64,000 nt of DNA, taken from assembly GCF_900460955.1 (NCBI RefSeq), contig NZ_UFUW01000001.1, positions 372,001 to 436,000 on the forward strand. The letters run 5' to 3'. The notes under the pieces were generated by a model. The model worked only from the letters and a program-made list of their open reading frames with translations, was not told the origin of the DNA and did not search any database. Positions within the stretch are counted from its first letter, which is position 1, and each line of letters begins with the position of its first letter. This DNA is from Cardiobacterium valvarum. GTDB taxonomy: Bacteria; Pseudomonadota; Gammaproteobacteria; Cardiobacteriales; Cardiobacteriaceae. Below are positions 52,887 through 61,927 of this stretch, piece by piece. The translations under genes were made by a program, and so were the position numbers.

Positions 52887-54065
52887 ATGTCCCCACCTTC
52901 CCTGCACGCATATTACCGCCACGGTGCGGACAAGCGTCTCTTCATCCTCGTTGCCGCTGCCGTCATCCTGCTCCTCCTCACCCTCGCCGATCTCGCCAGT
53001 GGTCCTTCCGGGATGCCGCTTGCCGATATTTTCAAGGCGCTGCACGCCGGGCCGTTTTACGACAAAAGCCGCAGTGTGCGCGCCGAAACGCTGCTAAATG
53101 CGCTGCCATCGGCATCATTCCTGCCCGATGCCCTATGGCAGGGTCTGCGCGACGCTCTCGCTGAAGAAGTGCGCCTGCGCAAACTCGTGACCATCCTCTG
53201 GGGGCTGCGCATGCCGCAGACGCTGACCGGCATCCTCGTCGGCATCAGCCTCGGCCTCGCCGGTTTGCAGATGCAGACCATCCTCGCCAACCCGCTCGCC
53301 AGCCCCTTCACCCTTGGTTTCTCGGCGGCGGCAGGCTTCGGCGCGGCACTGGCCATCATGTTCGGCGGGCTCGTGCCCGGCCTCGCCCATCACAGCTATT
53401 ACCAGTTCCTTATCGTCCCCACCAGCGCCTTCCTGATGACACTTGCCGCCTGCGGCCTCATCTACCTCATCGCCATCCTGCGCAGCGCCGCACCGGAAAT
53501 CCTCGTGCTGGGCGGCATCGCCGTGCTCTTCTTTTTCCAGTCCATCCAGCTGCTGCTGCAATTCATCGCCAGCCCGGAAGCCTTGCAGCAAATCGTGTAC
53601 TGGCTCTTCGGCAGCCTGCTCAAGGGGAGCTGGACCTCGGTGACCGTCATCACCGCCGTCTTCGCGCTCTGCGCGCCGTTCATCATCCGCGACACCTGGG
53701 CGCTCACCACCCTGCGCCTCGGCGATGCCAATGCACTGAGCCTCGGCATCCATGTGGACCGCCTGCGCCGTCGTACCTTCATCACCGTCGCCCTGCTGAC
53801 CGCCGCCGCCGTGTCCTTCGTCGGCACCATCGGTTTCGTCGGCCTGATTGCGCCGCACATGGCGCGTTCGCTCGTCGGCGAAGACCACCGCTTCGCCCTG
53901 CCGCTTGCCGCCGTTACCGGTGCCGTCATCCTCATTGGCGCCGCCGTCTTCGGCAAAATCATCTCGCCGTCCGGCAGCATCCCCGTCGGCATCATCACTG
54001 CCGTCGCCGGCGTGCCGATGCTTTTTGCCATCATCATTCGCAACGGCAGAAGGAACGCAGCATGA
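52887..54065 (+). CDS. FecCD-family iron ABC transporter permease
   Basis: 392 aa with about nine to ten helices. GLAGLQMQTILANPLASPFTLGFSAAAGFGAAL and GTIGFVGLIAPHMARSLVGEDHRFALPLAAVTGA are hallmark FecCD blocks. It is longer than the usual ~330-350 aa because of a ~60-residue hydrophilic insert after the first helix (LKALHAGPFYDKSRSV...LAEEVRLRK). It overlaps the ATPase gene by ATGA. Confidence 0.92.
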   Translation: MSPPSLHAYYRHGADKRLFILVAAAVILLLLTLADLASGPSGMPLADIFKALHAGPFYDKSRSVRAETLLNALPSASFLPDALWQGLRDALAEEVRLRKLVTILWGLRMPQTLTGILVGISLGLAGLQMQTILANPLASPFTLGFSAAAGFGAALAIMFGGLVPGLAHHSYYQFLIVPTSAFLMTLAACGLIYLIAILRSAAPEILVLGGIAVLFFFQSIQLLLQFIASPEALQQIVYWLFGSLLKGSWTSVTVITAVFALCAPFIIRDTWALTTLRLGDANALSLGIHVDRLRRRTFITVALLTAAAVSFVGTIGFVGLIAPHMARSLVGEDHRFALPLAAVTGAVILIGAAVFGKIISPSGSIPVGIITAVAGVPMLFAIIIRNGRRNAA

Positions 54066-54823
54066 GCCTCATCCTCGAACACGTCCGCGTTAATTACGGA
54101 CACACCAACATCCTCGCCGACATCAACGCCCACCTCGAACCCGGGCAAATCGTCGGCCTCATCGGCCCGAACGGCACCGGCAAATCCACCCTCATCAAGG
54201 CGATTGCCACCGTGCAGGCGCACAGCGGCACCATCAGTTGGCAAAACGCGCCGGTCAACCTGCGCGACATCGGCTTTATGCCGCAGAACAGCCGTGTGGA
54301 AGCCGAACTGAGCGTGCTGGAAACCGTGCTGCTCGGCAAACACGACCACCTCGGCCTGCGCGTGGGCAGTGCGCATATCGACGCCGCTGCCGCCATCCTG
54401 GAAGATTTCCGCATCGGTCACCTGCACGACCGCTGCATGACGCAACTCTCCGGCGGCCAGCAGCAACTTGTCCTCCTCGCCCAGCGTCTCCTGCGCGAAC
54501 CAAAGCTGCTGCTGCTCGACGAAGCGACGAGCGCGCTCGACATCCGCCACCAGATGCAGGTGTTCGACCGCCTGAACGCCTACGTTGCGCGCACCGGTGC
54601 ACTGGTGGTCATCGCCATCCACGACCTCAACCTCGCCGCACGTCATACCCAAACCATCCTGCTGCTGCACAAAGGCCACGTTGCCGGGCAGGGCGCGTTC
54701 GCCGAAATTGTCTCGGCTGCCAGCCTGCGCAAAGTCTATGAAATCGAGGCGGAAATCGTGACCACGCCCAGCCAGTACACCGCCATCATCCCCGTCTGTC
54801 CCTGCAACGACAGGGGGGGATAA
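54062..54823 (+). CDS. Iron-type ABC transporter ATP-binding protein
   Basis: 253 aa. Walker A GPNGTGKST, signature LSGGQQQLVLLAQRL, Walker B LLLLDEATSALD and switch His (IHDLNLAARH) match the FepC/FecE/BtuD class. It drives uptake with the preceding permease and the upstream binding protein. The ~115 bases to the porin gene show no gene. Confidence 0.94.
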   Translation: MSLILEHVRVNYGHTNILADINAHLEPGQIVGLIGPNGTGKSTLIKAIATVQAHSGTISWQNAPVNLRDIGFMPQNSRVEAELSVLETVLLGKHDHLGLRVGSAHIDAAAAILEDFRIGHLHDRCMTQLSGGQQQLVLLAQRLLREPKLLLLDEATSALDIRHQMQVFDRLNAYVARTGALVVIAIHDLNLAARHTQTILLLHKGHVAGQGAFAEIVSAASLRKVYEIEAEIVTTPSQYTAIIPVCPCNDRGG

Positions 54824-54941
54824 GGCAAGGAAGCCGCAGCAATGCCGCACCGTCTTGCCGTCAGCCGGATTCCTGTTGTGGTTTCTTAAAGTTATCGCTA
54901 TGCTTGCGCATCTTTAATCTAAATGAGAGGACTTGTTATTT

Positions 54942-55910
54942 ATGCGCAATCATCTGACTTTGCTGGCGTTTGTCTTGCCCACTGTCGTCGGCGGTACTAC
55001 CTTTGCCGCTGACAAGGATGGCAGTAGCAGTGCGACTTTATATGGCTCGATATCGCAAGGGGTGACCGTAACGGATCGCAACAAAGAAGAAAAAACACGC
55101 GCGGATTATCTTAGCGACCATGTTCGTGTCGGCATTAAAGGCGAAGAGGCTTTGGGCAATGGGTTGCAGGCATTTTTCAATATTTACATGACCCATAAAG
55201 AAAAGAAAGAAAGCAGCGGGTTGAATGGTTTGCGCGAAGGCTATATCGGCTTGAAAGGCAATTTCGGCAAATTGACTTTGGGAAGGCAGGCAACCGTATG
55301 GAAAAGCTATATGGGCAAATCGGTATTCGATGATGCCGCAATTGGTCTTGCGCGCCCCGGTAAAGTGATCCGCTACGATCTCGACAAGATTGGCGGCAGC
55401 GGATTCAAGTTTGCCGTTGATGGCATTCTCGATGGCAGGCATGAAGTGATTAAAGGTGGCAAGACGCACGCCTTTAATGCTTATGACGCGGCAATTGGCT
55501 ATAAAGGGCATGGGCTGGATACATCACTGGGTTATCAGCGGACGAGCGTGGATGCCATTGAAACGGAATTGGGCGGCAAGACAAATGAAATTATAGGGGC
55601 ATCTATCGCCTATACGCCTTTCGAGAATAAAGACAAAAAACAATCGCTGGAACTTGCTTTTGACTATCAGCACCATGCAAGTTTTGGCGATTTCTTTGCC
55701 ACTTCTGCCGATTATTCATTCGGCTCGCAGAAATTGCGCGCCGGTTGGGAAATGCTGGATTACGATAAACAAAAAAACTGGCAGCAATTCCATTTGGGGC
55801 ACCGCTATTATTTCAGCAAACGTACTTTCACCGAGGTAAAAGGCGCATACCGTACTCAAGGCGATGAACACAGTTATCTGACAAAAATCCTGCTACGGCA
55901 CGAATTCTGA
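54942..55910 (+). CDS. Gram-negative porin
   Basis: 322 aa with a signal peptide (HLTLLAFVLPTVVGGTTFAA), then SSSATLYGSISQGVTV, a typical first strand of neisserial/betaproteobacterial-type porins. Alternating beta strands run throughout (LREGYIGLKGNFGKLTLGRQATVWKS), ending in a C-terminal Phe (LLRHEF) needed for BAM insertion. 16-stranded trimeric general porin expected. GAGAGGA lies ~10 nt before the ATG; a TTG at 54933 is a weaker start. Confidence 0.88.
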   Translation: MRNHLTLLAFVLPTVVGGTTFAADKDGSSSATLYGSISQGVTVTDRNKEEKTRADYLSDHVRVGIKGEEALGNGLQAFFNIYMTHKEKKESSGLNGLREGYIGLKGNFGKLTLGRQATVWKSYMGKSVFDDAAIGLARPGKVIRYDLDKIGGSGFKFAVDGILDGRHEVIKGGKTHAFNAYDAAIGYKGHGLDTSLGYQRTSVDAIETELGGKTNEIIGASIAYTPFENKDKKQSLELAFDYQHHASFGDFFATSADYSFGSQKLRAGWEMLDYDKQKNWQQFHLGHRYYFSKRTFTEVKGAYRTQGDEHSYLTKILLRHEF

Positions 55911-55984
55911 TTTCAAGTCATGCCTACGCAAATGGCGGCCTGCGGGACGCCATTTTTTTATAGTCAGATCTTCGTACACGGTCA

Positions 55985-56042
55985 AAATCTGCCAAGCGGC
56001 GTCAATACAGGGCCCGCCAAGCGGGACGAATACTGGGTTTTG
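55985..56042 (+). repeat. Two units of the 25-bp intergenic repeat
   Basis: GCCAAGCGGC at 55991 and GCCAAGCGGG at 56016, exactly 25 bp apart, each followed by CAATACAGGG or GAATACTGGG, between convergent porin and ung. Confidence 0.85.
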
Positions 56043-56080
56043 CCGTCGTCGCGCTTTGCCCGGCCCTCGTGCATGAAGAA

Positions 56081-56106
56081 AAAAACCGCCGGGCGGCGGT
56101 TTTTTT
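56081..56106. terminator. Bidirectional terminator between porin and ung
   Basis: AAAAACCGCC-ggg-CGGCGGTTTTTT inverted repeat with A and T tails. Confidence 0.88.
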
Positions 56107-56124
56107 GTTGATGGCAGCGGGCGG

Positions 56125-56823
56125 TTACACCTGCCAGTTAATTGGCGCTTCGCCGCGCGATTCGAGAATCTGGTTGGCGCTGGCGAAGTGTGAGCAGCCG
56201 ATGAAGCCGTTGCCCGCCAGCGGTGAGGGGTGTACGGCGGTGAGGATGTAGTGCTTGTCGGCATCGATCAGGCGGATTTTGTCCTTGGCATAGTTGCCCC
56301 ACAGCATGAAGATGATGTCGCTGCGTTCTTTGGACAGGGTTTCGATGACGGCATCGGTGAAGGTCTGCCAACCGATGCGGCTGTGACTGCCCGCTTTGCC
56401 ACGCTCAACGGTGAGGCTGGCGTTGAGCAGCAGCACGCCCTGATCCGCCCAGGCGCTTAGGTCGCCGTGATCGGGAGGGACAAAGCCGGGAATGCTGCGT
56501 TCGAGTTCTTTGTAGATATTTTGCAGCGAGGGCGGCACGCGCACGCCATGCGGCACGGAAAAGGAGAGCCCCATCGCCTGTCCGGGCTGGTGGTAGGGGT
56601 CCTGACCGAGGATGACCACGCGTACTTTGTCGTACGGGGTGCGGTTGAAGGCGTTAAAGATGAGGCTGCCCGGCGGGTAAACGGGGATGTGCGCTTCCTT
56701 GGCATCCATCAGGATTTGCTTGATGCGGACAAAGTAGGGTTTGCCGAATTCGTCGTAAAGGGCGGTCTTCCAGCCGTTTTCGATTTGTACGTCGTTAGGG
56801 TTTATCGTGATTTCGCTCGTCAT
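56125..56823 (-). CDS. ung: Uracil-DNA glycosylase
   Basis: 232 aa. The water-activating loop VVILGQDPYHQPGQAMGLSFSVP, the LLLNASLTVERGKAGSH block and the leucine-loop HPSPLAGNGFIGCSHF identify family 1 UNG. It removes uracil from DNA. The start at 56823 (MTSEITINPND) suits the family; an upstream frame extension lacks a ribosome site. Confidence 0.96.
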   Translation of the reverse strand: MTSEITINPNDVQIENGWKTALYDEFGKPYFVRIKQILMDAKEAHIPVYPPGSLIFNAFNRTPYDKVRVVILGQDPYHQPGQAMGLSFSVPHGVRVPPSLQNIYKELERSIPGFVPPDHGDLSAWADQGVLLLNASLTVERGKAGSHSRIGWQTFTDAVIETLSKERSDIIFMLWGNYAKDKIRLIDADKHYILTAVHPSPLAGNGFIGCSHFASANQILESRGEAPINWQV

Positions 56824-56901
56824 ATTTGTCTTATCTGCAATGTTAAAGAAATGGCGGGCGAAATTGTGCCACAGCACGGGAAGACGGGCAAAGGGCGCGG
56901 C

Positions 56902-58035
56902 TCAGCCGCGCCGTCCCAGTTGCCACACAGCGGCGATCTGCCGCGCGGTGCGTTCAAGATTTGCCGCGCCCTGCGCCAGGGTGTCGGCGAGCGGGGCGAG
57001 GGCGGCGATAGAGGGGAAGATGGCGGTGAAGCCGTCGTCGGTCAGCGTTTCTGCGCCTGCGCCGAGGACGCCGGCAAGGGCAATCACCGGCACGCCCTGT
57101 GTTTGCGCGAGTTGCAGCACACCAAACGGCACTTTGCCGAGGCGGGTCTGTCCGTCAATCCGTCCTTCGCCGGTGATGACCAGATCGGCATCGCGCAAGG
57201 CGTTTGCCAGTCCCGCCGCCTGCATCACCAGGCTGATGCCGGAGGTAAGTTCGGCGCCGAGCAGTGCCAGCGCGTAGCCCAGACCGCCGGCGGCACCCGT
57301 GCCGGGCGTTTCCCGTTTGTCAGGCAAACCGGCGGCGGTGAGCACGGCGGCATAGTGGGCCAGGGCGGCGTCCAGCTCGGCAACAGCCGCCGCATCCGCC
57401 CCTTTTTGCGGGCCGAAGATGGCGCTGGCACCGCGTTCGCCGCAGAGCGGGTTGTTCACGTCGCAGGCGACTTGCAGGGTGCAGTTGCGCAGTGTGGGCA
57501 GCAGGCCGCTGAAATCGGCGCGCGCCAAGCGGGACAATGCTGCCCCGCCGCGCGGCAGTTCGCTGCCTTTCTCATCCAGCAGGCGCACGCCGAGCGCTTG
57601 CAGCATGCCCGCGCCGCCGTCGTTGGTTGCGCTGCCGCCGATGCCGAGGATGATATGGCGCGCGCCGCCGTCCAGCGCATGACGCAGCATTTCGCCGACG
57701 CCGAAGGTGGAGGTGAGATGCGGGTCACGTTCGGCAGGAGCAAGCAGGTGCAATCCCGCCGCTTCCGCCATTTCCATCACCGCGCTGCCGTCCGGCAGGC
57801 AACCATAGCGGGCGGTTACGGGGCGGCCAAGCGGGTCTTGCACAAGGACGTCCCGCCACTTCCCACCGCGCGCCGCGACCAGCGCTGCCGTCGTGCCTTC
57901 GCCACCGTCGGCCATCGGCACGCAGTGATATGCCGCCTGCGGCAACACGGCACGGAAGCCGCGCACAACCGCATCGCAGGCCGCTGCCGCTGTCAGCGAT
58001 TCTTTAAAAGAATCCAGCGCAATCACGATTTTCAT
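56902..58035 (-). CDS. glxK: Glycerate kinase
   Basis: 377 aa. MKIVIALDSFKESLTAAAACDAVVRGF, MADGGEGTTAAL, GIGGSATNDGGAGMLQALG and LVITGEGRIDGQTRLGKVPFGV are the type I glycerate kinase (GarK/GlxK) blocks. It phosphorylates D-glycerate to 2- or 3-phosphoglycerate. The start overlaps the permease stop, giving a coupled uptake-and-phosphorylation pair. Confidence 0.95.
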   Translation of the reverse strand: MKIVIALDSFKESLTAAAACDAVVRGFRAVLPQAAYHCVPMADGGEGTTAALVAARGGKWRDVLVQDPLGRPVTARYGCLPDGSAVMEMAEAAGLHLLAPAERDPHLTSTFGVGEMLRHALDGGARHIILGIGGSATNDGGAGMLQALGVRLLDEKGSELPRGGAALSRLARADFSGLLPTLRNCTLQVACDVNNPLCGERGASAIFGPQKGADAAAVAELDAALAHYAAVLTAAGLPDKRETPGTGAAGGLGYALALLGAELTSGISLVMQAAGLANALRDADLVITGEGRIDGQTRLGKVPFGVLQLAQTQGVPVIALAGVLGAGAETLTDDGFTAIFPSIAALAPLADTLAQGAANLERTARQIAAVWQLGRRG

Positions 58036-59393
58036 AGGAATATCTTGCTGAGTAGCCATACCCAAACGATGCCGCTTATACCCTGAATAGCAGTAGCGGT
58101 CGTCTGTGTGCGGTAGCCCTGGCCGACGCTCATGCGGCTGAACTGGGTGACGACCCAGAAGAAGCTGTCGTTGGCATGCGATACCGTCATCGCCCCGGCG
58201 CCAATGGCCATCACGCACATCACGCGGCCCATTTCGCTGTCCAGCCCCATTTGCGCCAGCAGCGGTTCGACGATGGCGGCGGAGGTAATCAGCGCGACCG
58301 TGGTCGAACCTTGCGCCGATTTCAGCGCAGCGGCGACGATAAACGGCATGAACAGTCCGACACCGCTGTGGCTCAGGGCCTCACCGACATAAGCGGCGAC
58401 CGGCGTCGCCTTAAGCACCTCGCCGAAGGCGCCGCCCGCACCGGTAATCAGCAGGATTGGTGCGCAAGTAGCAATGCCGTCGCCGATAATCGTGCCGATG
58501 GATGCCGACTTGTCGCTGCGCAGCAGCAGGAAGGAGAGGAAGAGGCCGATCAGCAGCGCATTGAGCGGTGTGCCGAAGAAAGCAAACACCGCGCGCGCCG
58601 TGCCGTCACCAAACGGATGCGTCGGGAAAGCGGCGATTGAGCCGAGGCAAATCAGCACAATCGGCACCACGATCGGCATAAAGGCGGCGGCAGGCGAGGG
58701 CAGTGTGCCGTAGCTGTCGCGGATGGTTTGCACCTTGTCGGCAGCGGCAGCATCCGCAGTAGAGGCGGCGCCGTCCGGCGCTTCATGTAAAAAGCGGTTC
58801 GCCCACCACCAGCCGCTCAAAATCGGCACGATGGCCACAAGCAGCCCCATACCGATCACCAGGCCCAGCTGATTTTCCAGCCCGAGCTTACCGGCGGCGG
58901 CAATCGGTCCCGGCGTCGGCGGTACAAACGTATGCGTGGCATAAAGACCAGTAGCAAGGGCGACGCTCATTGCCACCGATGACACCTGCATCCGCTTCGC
59001 CAGCGATTCCTTCAACGAATGCAGGATGACAAAGCCCGAATCACAAAACACCGGCACAGAAACGATTGCGCCAACGATTGACATGGCGAGCGTCGGGAAA
59101 CGCGGGCCGATAACCTTCACCACCGATTCCGCCATAACCAGCGCTGCCCCGGTCTTTTCCAGCACCAGGCCGATGATCGTCCCCAGGGTGATGACAAGAC
59201 CGATCGAGCCGAGAATATTGCCAAAACCTGCGCCGATAACGGCGGCGATGCCGGTTTTGCCGGTTAACGGAAGCTGATAGCAGAAGGCCGTGACAAAGCA
59301 GGCGAGCAGGAGTACGAGGAAGGGATGCCATTTCAATTTGGCCGTCGCCAGCACGATGAAGACGATGACCAGAACCAACCACAGGACAATCAT
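58032..59393 (-). CDS. GntP-family gluconate/glycerate permease
   Basis: 453 aa with about 12-14 helices. The GntP signature regions GAGFGNILGSIGLVITLGTIIGLVLEKTGAA, FCDSGFVILHSLKESLAKR, THTFVPPTPGPIAAA and GAGAMTVSHANDSFFWVVTQFS are intact. The neighbouring glycerate kinase suggests D-glycerate rather than gluconate as substrate (inference). The start at 59393 is the conserved Met; the frame continues only 7 codons further. Confidence 0.93.
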   Translation of the reverse strand: MIVLWLVLVIVFIVLATAKLKWHPFLVLLLACFVTAFCYQLPLTGKTGIAAVIGAGFGNILGSIGLVITLGTIIGLVLEKTGAALVMAESVVKVIGPRFPTLAMSIVGAIVSVPVFCDSGFVILHSLKESLAKRMQVSSVAMSVALATGLYATHTFVPPTPGPIAAAGKLGLENQLGLVIGMGLLVAIVPILSGWWWANRFLHEAPDGAASTADAAAADKVQTIRDSYGTLPSPAAAFMPIVVPIVLICLGSIAAFPTHPFGDGTARAVFAFFGTPLNALLIGLFLSFLLLRSDKSASIGTIIGDGIATCAPILLITGAGGAFGEVLKATPVAAYVGEALSHSGVGLFMPFIVAAALKSAQGSTTVALITSAAIVEPLLAQMGLDSEMGRVMCVMAIGAGAMTVSHANDSFFWVVTQFSRMSVGQGYRTQTTATAIQGISGIVWVWLLSKIFL

Positions 59394-59560
59394 AGACACC
59401 TCACAGTTGAACAACTACCCACATTATCCGCAAACAAATCACACAAAACAACGATAAAGGCACGGTAAAAAACGGTAAAACACACTGCGTCGTAATTGAG
59501 AAGAAACACCTGTCAAGCGCTATACTTGCGTGTCATTTTTTACAACGAGACCAGACAAAC

Positions 59561-60985
59561 ATGCGCATCCTCCCAGCACTTTTCCCCGCCCTGCTTGCCA
59601 GCAGCCTCTACGCAGCCCCCAATCCGGTGGTAACCACCCCCGACCTGCACACCCCCGATGAAAAACTGCCTGCTTCGGCGGAAAAAGCGGCGGCAGACAC
59701 GCAAAAGAACCGGCAGGTAAAAGGAAACGTCATGGAAGTGACCGAAGAGCAACTGTTGGCCGATCCACCTCTGCTCGCCAATGCGCTTGACAGCGCCATC
59801 ATCAACGGTGATGCCGATGCCGTCGCCATACTGCTGCCCATCTACCGCAAACTGCCCGCCGACAAACAGGACAAAATGCTGCTGCGCTTCGGCGAAGCGA
59901 TGCAGGCGCGCAGCACCGGTAATCTTTCGCTGGCCATTGCCCGTTACCGAGAAATGATTGCCGAAGACCCCAGCCTGCAACCGGTGCGTCTGCATTTGGC
60001 GATGGCGCTTATGGCCGATCACCAGGATGAAGCGGCGCGTGGTCAGCTGGAAAAACTGCGCTCCGACAAACTGCCGGACGACATCCGCAAAATTGTGGAC
60101 GATGCCCTTGCCGCCCTGCGCGAGCAACGCAGCTGGACCTTCAACGTCGGCGGCTACTACCGCTACGAGAACAACATCAACGGCGCGCCACGTGAACGTG
60201 AGCGTCGGGGTGGTCGCGGTACCTGGACCTTCCCGGCACCGAAAAAAGCGCACGGCATTCACCTTGATCTCTCCGCCGAGCGGCGGATGCCCGCTGCAAA
60301 CGGCTGGTATGCGCAGGTCGAAGGCAGCGTGAATAGCGACTGGTACTGGGACGCCCACGATTACGACGACTTCCGTTTCCGCCTCGGCATGGGCGGTGGC
60401 TGGCAGAATGCCCGCTGGGACGCCAGCCTCATTCCCTTCGTGCAGCGCCGTATCTACGCCGGGCAGGGGTATTCGACCAACCTCGGCGCCGATGCCAACG
60501 TCTCCTACTGGCTCACCCCGAAATGGCGCTTGGGTACCTCCGTCCAGATTATGCACAAACAGCACGACCGCCGCGAATGGCTGGACGGCAACCAGTACTA
60601 CGGCGGCCTGAGCACTCTCTACACACCGAACGCGCGCCAATACTGGTTCGGTGGCGTCAATGCCATGCGCAGCAAGGCGCAGGACCGCTCGGATGCCTTC
60701 AAGCGCTTCGGCGTCAACCTCGGTTGGGGACAGGAATGGGGCTGGGGTATGTCCAGCCGCCTGGTTGGTACCTACGCGCGGCGCAACTACGACGGACTCG
60801 ACTTCTTCGGCATCAAACGCAAGGATAAGGAATACGGGGTTTCCCTCAGCCTTTGGAACCGTAACCTCTACTTCTGGGGAATTACTCCGCGCCTGACCTT
60901 CAGCTGGAACCGAACCGCCAGCAACCACTTCTACTACGATGACCACGATCAGGATGTGTACCTCGAACTGAGTAAATCGTTCTGA
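59561..60985 (+). CDS. Surface lipoprotein assembly modifier (Slam)-like protein
   Basis: 474 aa. Signal peptide (MRILPALFPALLASSLYA), an N-terminal TPR-like periplasmic domain (residues ~60-185; LSLAIARYREMIAEDPSLQPVRLHLAMALMADHQDEAARGQLEKL) and a C-terminal 14-strand-type barrel (DUF560) starting at SWTFNVGGYYRYENNINGAPRE and ending in LELSKSF. Slam proteins move lipoproteins such as TbpB or fHbp to the cell surface. No candidate client lipoprotein gene lies beside it. A TATACT -10-like box is at 59521. Confidence 0.85.
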   Translation: MRILPALFPALLASSLYAAPNPVVTTPDLHTPDEKLPASAEKAAADTQKNRQVKGNVMEVTEEQLLADPPLLANALDSAIINGDADAVAILLPIYRKLPADKQDKMLLRFGEAMQARSTGNLSLAIARYREMIAEDPSLQPVRLHLAMALMADHQDEAARGQLEKLRSDKLPDDIRKIVDDALAALREQRSWTFNVGGYYRYENNINGAPRERERRGGRGTWTFPAPKKAHGIHLDLSAERRMPAANGWYAQVEGSVNSDWYWDAHDYDDFRFRLGMGGGWQNARWDASLIPFVQRRIYAGQGYSTNLGADANVSYWLTPKWRLGTSVQIMHKQHDRREWLDGNQYYGGLSTLYTPNARQYWFGGVNAMRSKAQDRSDAFKRFGVNLGWGQEWGWGMSSRLVGTYARRNYDGLDFFGIKRKDKEYGVSLSLWNRNLYFWGITPRLTFSWNRTASNHFYYDDHDQDVYLELSKSF

Positions 60986-61002
60986 AGCCACACAACATCA
61001 AC

Positions 61003-61027
61003 AAACCCCCGCTGCGGCGGGGGTTTT
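61003..61027 (+). terminator. Terminator after the Slam-like gene
   Basis: AAACCCCCGC-tgc-GGCGGGGGTTTT hairpin. Confidence 0.88.
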
Positions 61028-61035
61028 GCTGTCTG

Positions 61036-61100
61036 CACAGCGGCGTAAACACTGGCCCCGCCAAGCGGGTATAAATGCTGGGCCTGTCCGGTGGGGTTCG
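61036..61100 (+). repeat. Two to three units of the 25-bp intergenic repeat
   Basis: AGCGG cores at 61039 and 61064, 25 bp apart, each followed by TAAACACTGGCC or TATAAATGCTGGGCC. A decayed third core (TCCGGTGGGG) lies 25 bp further. Confidence 0.8.
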
Positions 61101-61127
61101 CCGTGTACGAAGGCTCTTGGCAAAAAA

Positions 61128-61154
61128 ACAAGGCGGCCGGTGGCCGCCTTTTGT
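61128..61154. terminator. Terminator after the dedA-like gene
   Basis: ACAAGGCGGCC-ggt-GGCCGCCTTTTGT inverted repeat, serving the minus-strand gene and probably the plus strand too. Confidence 0.85.
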
Positions 61155-61175
61155 TTATCGCTGTCTCTATCCCAC

Positions 61176-61832
61176 TTATACCGGCTTGTTTTCCTTGTGC
61201 TGTGCACGCAGGCGGGCACGGGTGGTGCGGAAAAAGGCGATGCGCCGTTTGCGCCGCCACAGGTAGTAGATGATGAAAGCGGCGAGCGCGATAAAAATCG
61301 CGATGGTCAGATACTTGAATTCGTGCATTTTCTTCATCATCCATTCGCCATTTTCCGCGCCGTAGAAGCCGATATAGACAAAAATGGGGATGGAGAACAG
61401 CGCTGCGAGGCCGTCCATGAGGGTAAATTGCCAAAAGCTGATACGGCGGGTGATGCCGGTCATGACGTAGATGGGGGCGCGCAGGCCGGGCAGGAAGCGG
61501 GCGATGAAGACAAGACGGCTGCCGTAGCGCAGGAAGAGGGTCTCGGTTTGCAGCATCCGCTTCGGCGTGAGCAGTTTGGAGAACCAGCGCGATTTGCGCA
61601 GGTGCGGGCCAAATCTCCAGCCGATGATGTACATCATCCAATCACCGGCCAGTACGCCGAAGTAGGCGACCACCAGCATGATGTGCACGTTTTTTTCGCC
61701 AAGCGCGGAGATAATGCCGGCGGTGACGAGGGTAATGTCTTCCGGCAAGGGCAATCCCATGCCGCAGAGAACAAGGACACTGAACACGGCGTAATAGCCG
61801 TATTCGAAAAAAAAGCTTTGCAGGAACGACAT
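61176..61832 (-). CDS. DedA-family membrane protein
   Basis: 218 aa with about five helices. GMGLPLPEDITLVTAGIISALG, GDWMMYIIGWRFG, and the key FIARFLPGLRAPIYVMTGI (conserved [F/Y]xRxxPGxR) plus the MDGLAALFSIPIFVYIGFYG block are DedA hallmarks. DedA proteins are proton-coupled lipid (undecaprenyl phosphate or phospholipid) translocators. The basic C-terminal tail RRKRRIAFFRTTRARLRAQHK would be cytoplasmic. Confidence 0.93.
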   Translation of the reverse strand: MSFLQSFFFEYGYYAVFSVLVLCGMGLPLPEDITLVTAGIISALGEKNVHIMLVVAYFGVLAGDWMMYIIGWRFGPHLRKSRWFSKLLTPKRMLQTETLFLRYGSRLVFIARFLPGLRAPIYVMTGITRRISFWQFTLMDGLAALFSIPIFVYIGFYGAENGEWMMKKMHEFKYLTIAIFIALAAFIIYYLWRRKRRIAFFRTTRARLRAQHKENKPV

Positions 61833-61927
61833 TTAAGAGGCCCAAACGGAGAGGTGTGAAGGGCGCGCATGATACCAAAGCGGCAGGTGCTTTGCGCGCC
61901 CACCGCTTGCATGAGGAAAAGCGTGAG

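Noticed and set aside
53462..54850. 462-codon open frame on the minus strand
   Set aside because: Antisense to the FecCD permease and its ATPase; no recognisable domain.
56467..58086. 539-codon open frame on the plus strand
   Set aside because: Antisense to ung and glycerate kinase, both of which have clear catalytic motifs.
59540..60991. 483-codon open frame on the minus strand
   Set aside because: It is the antisense of the Slam-like gene. The Val/Gly/Ala/Glu-rich product is typical of the shadow frame in GC-rich DNA and no family pattern is present.
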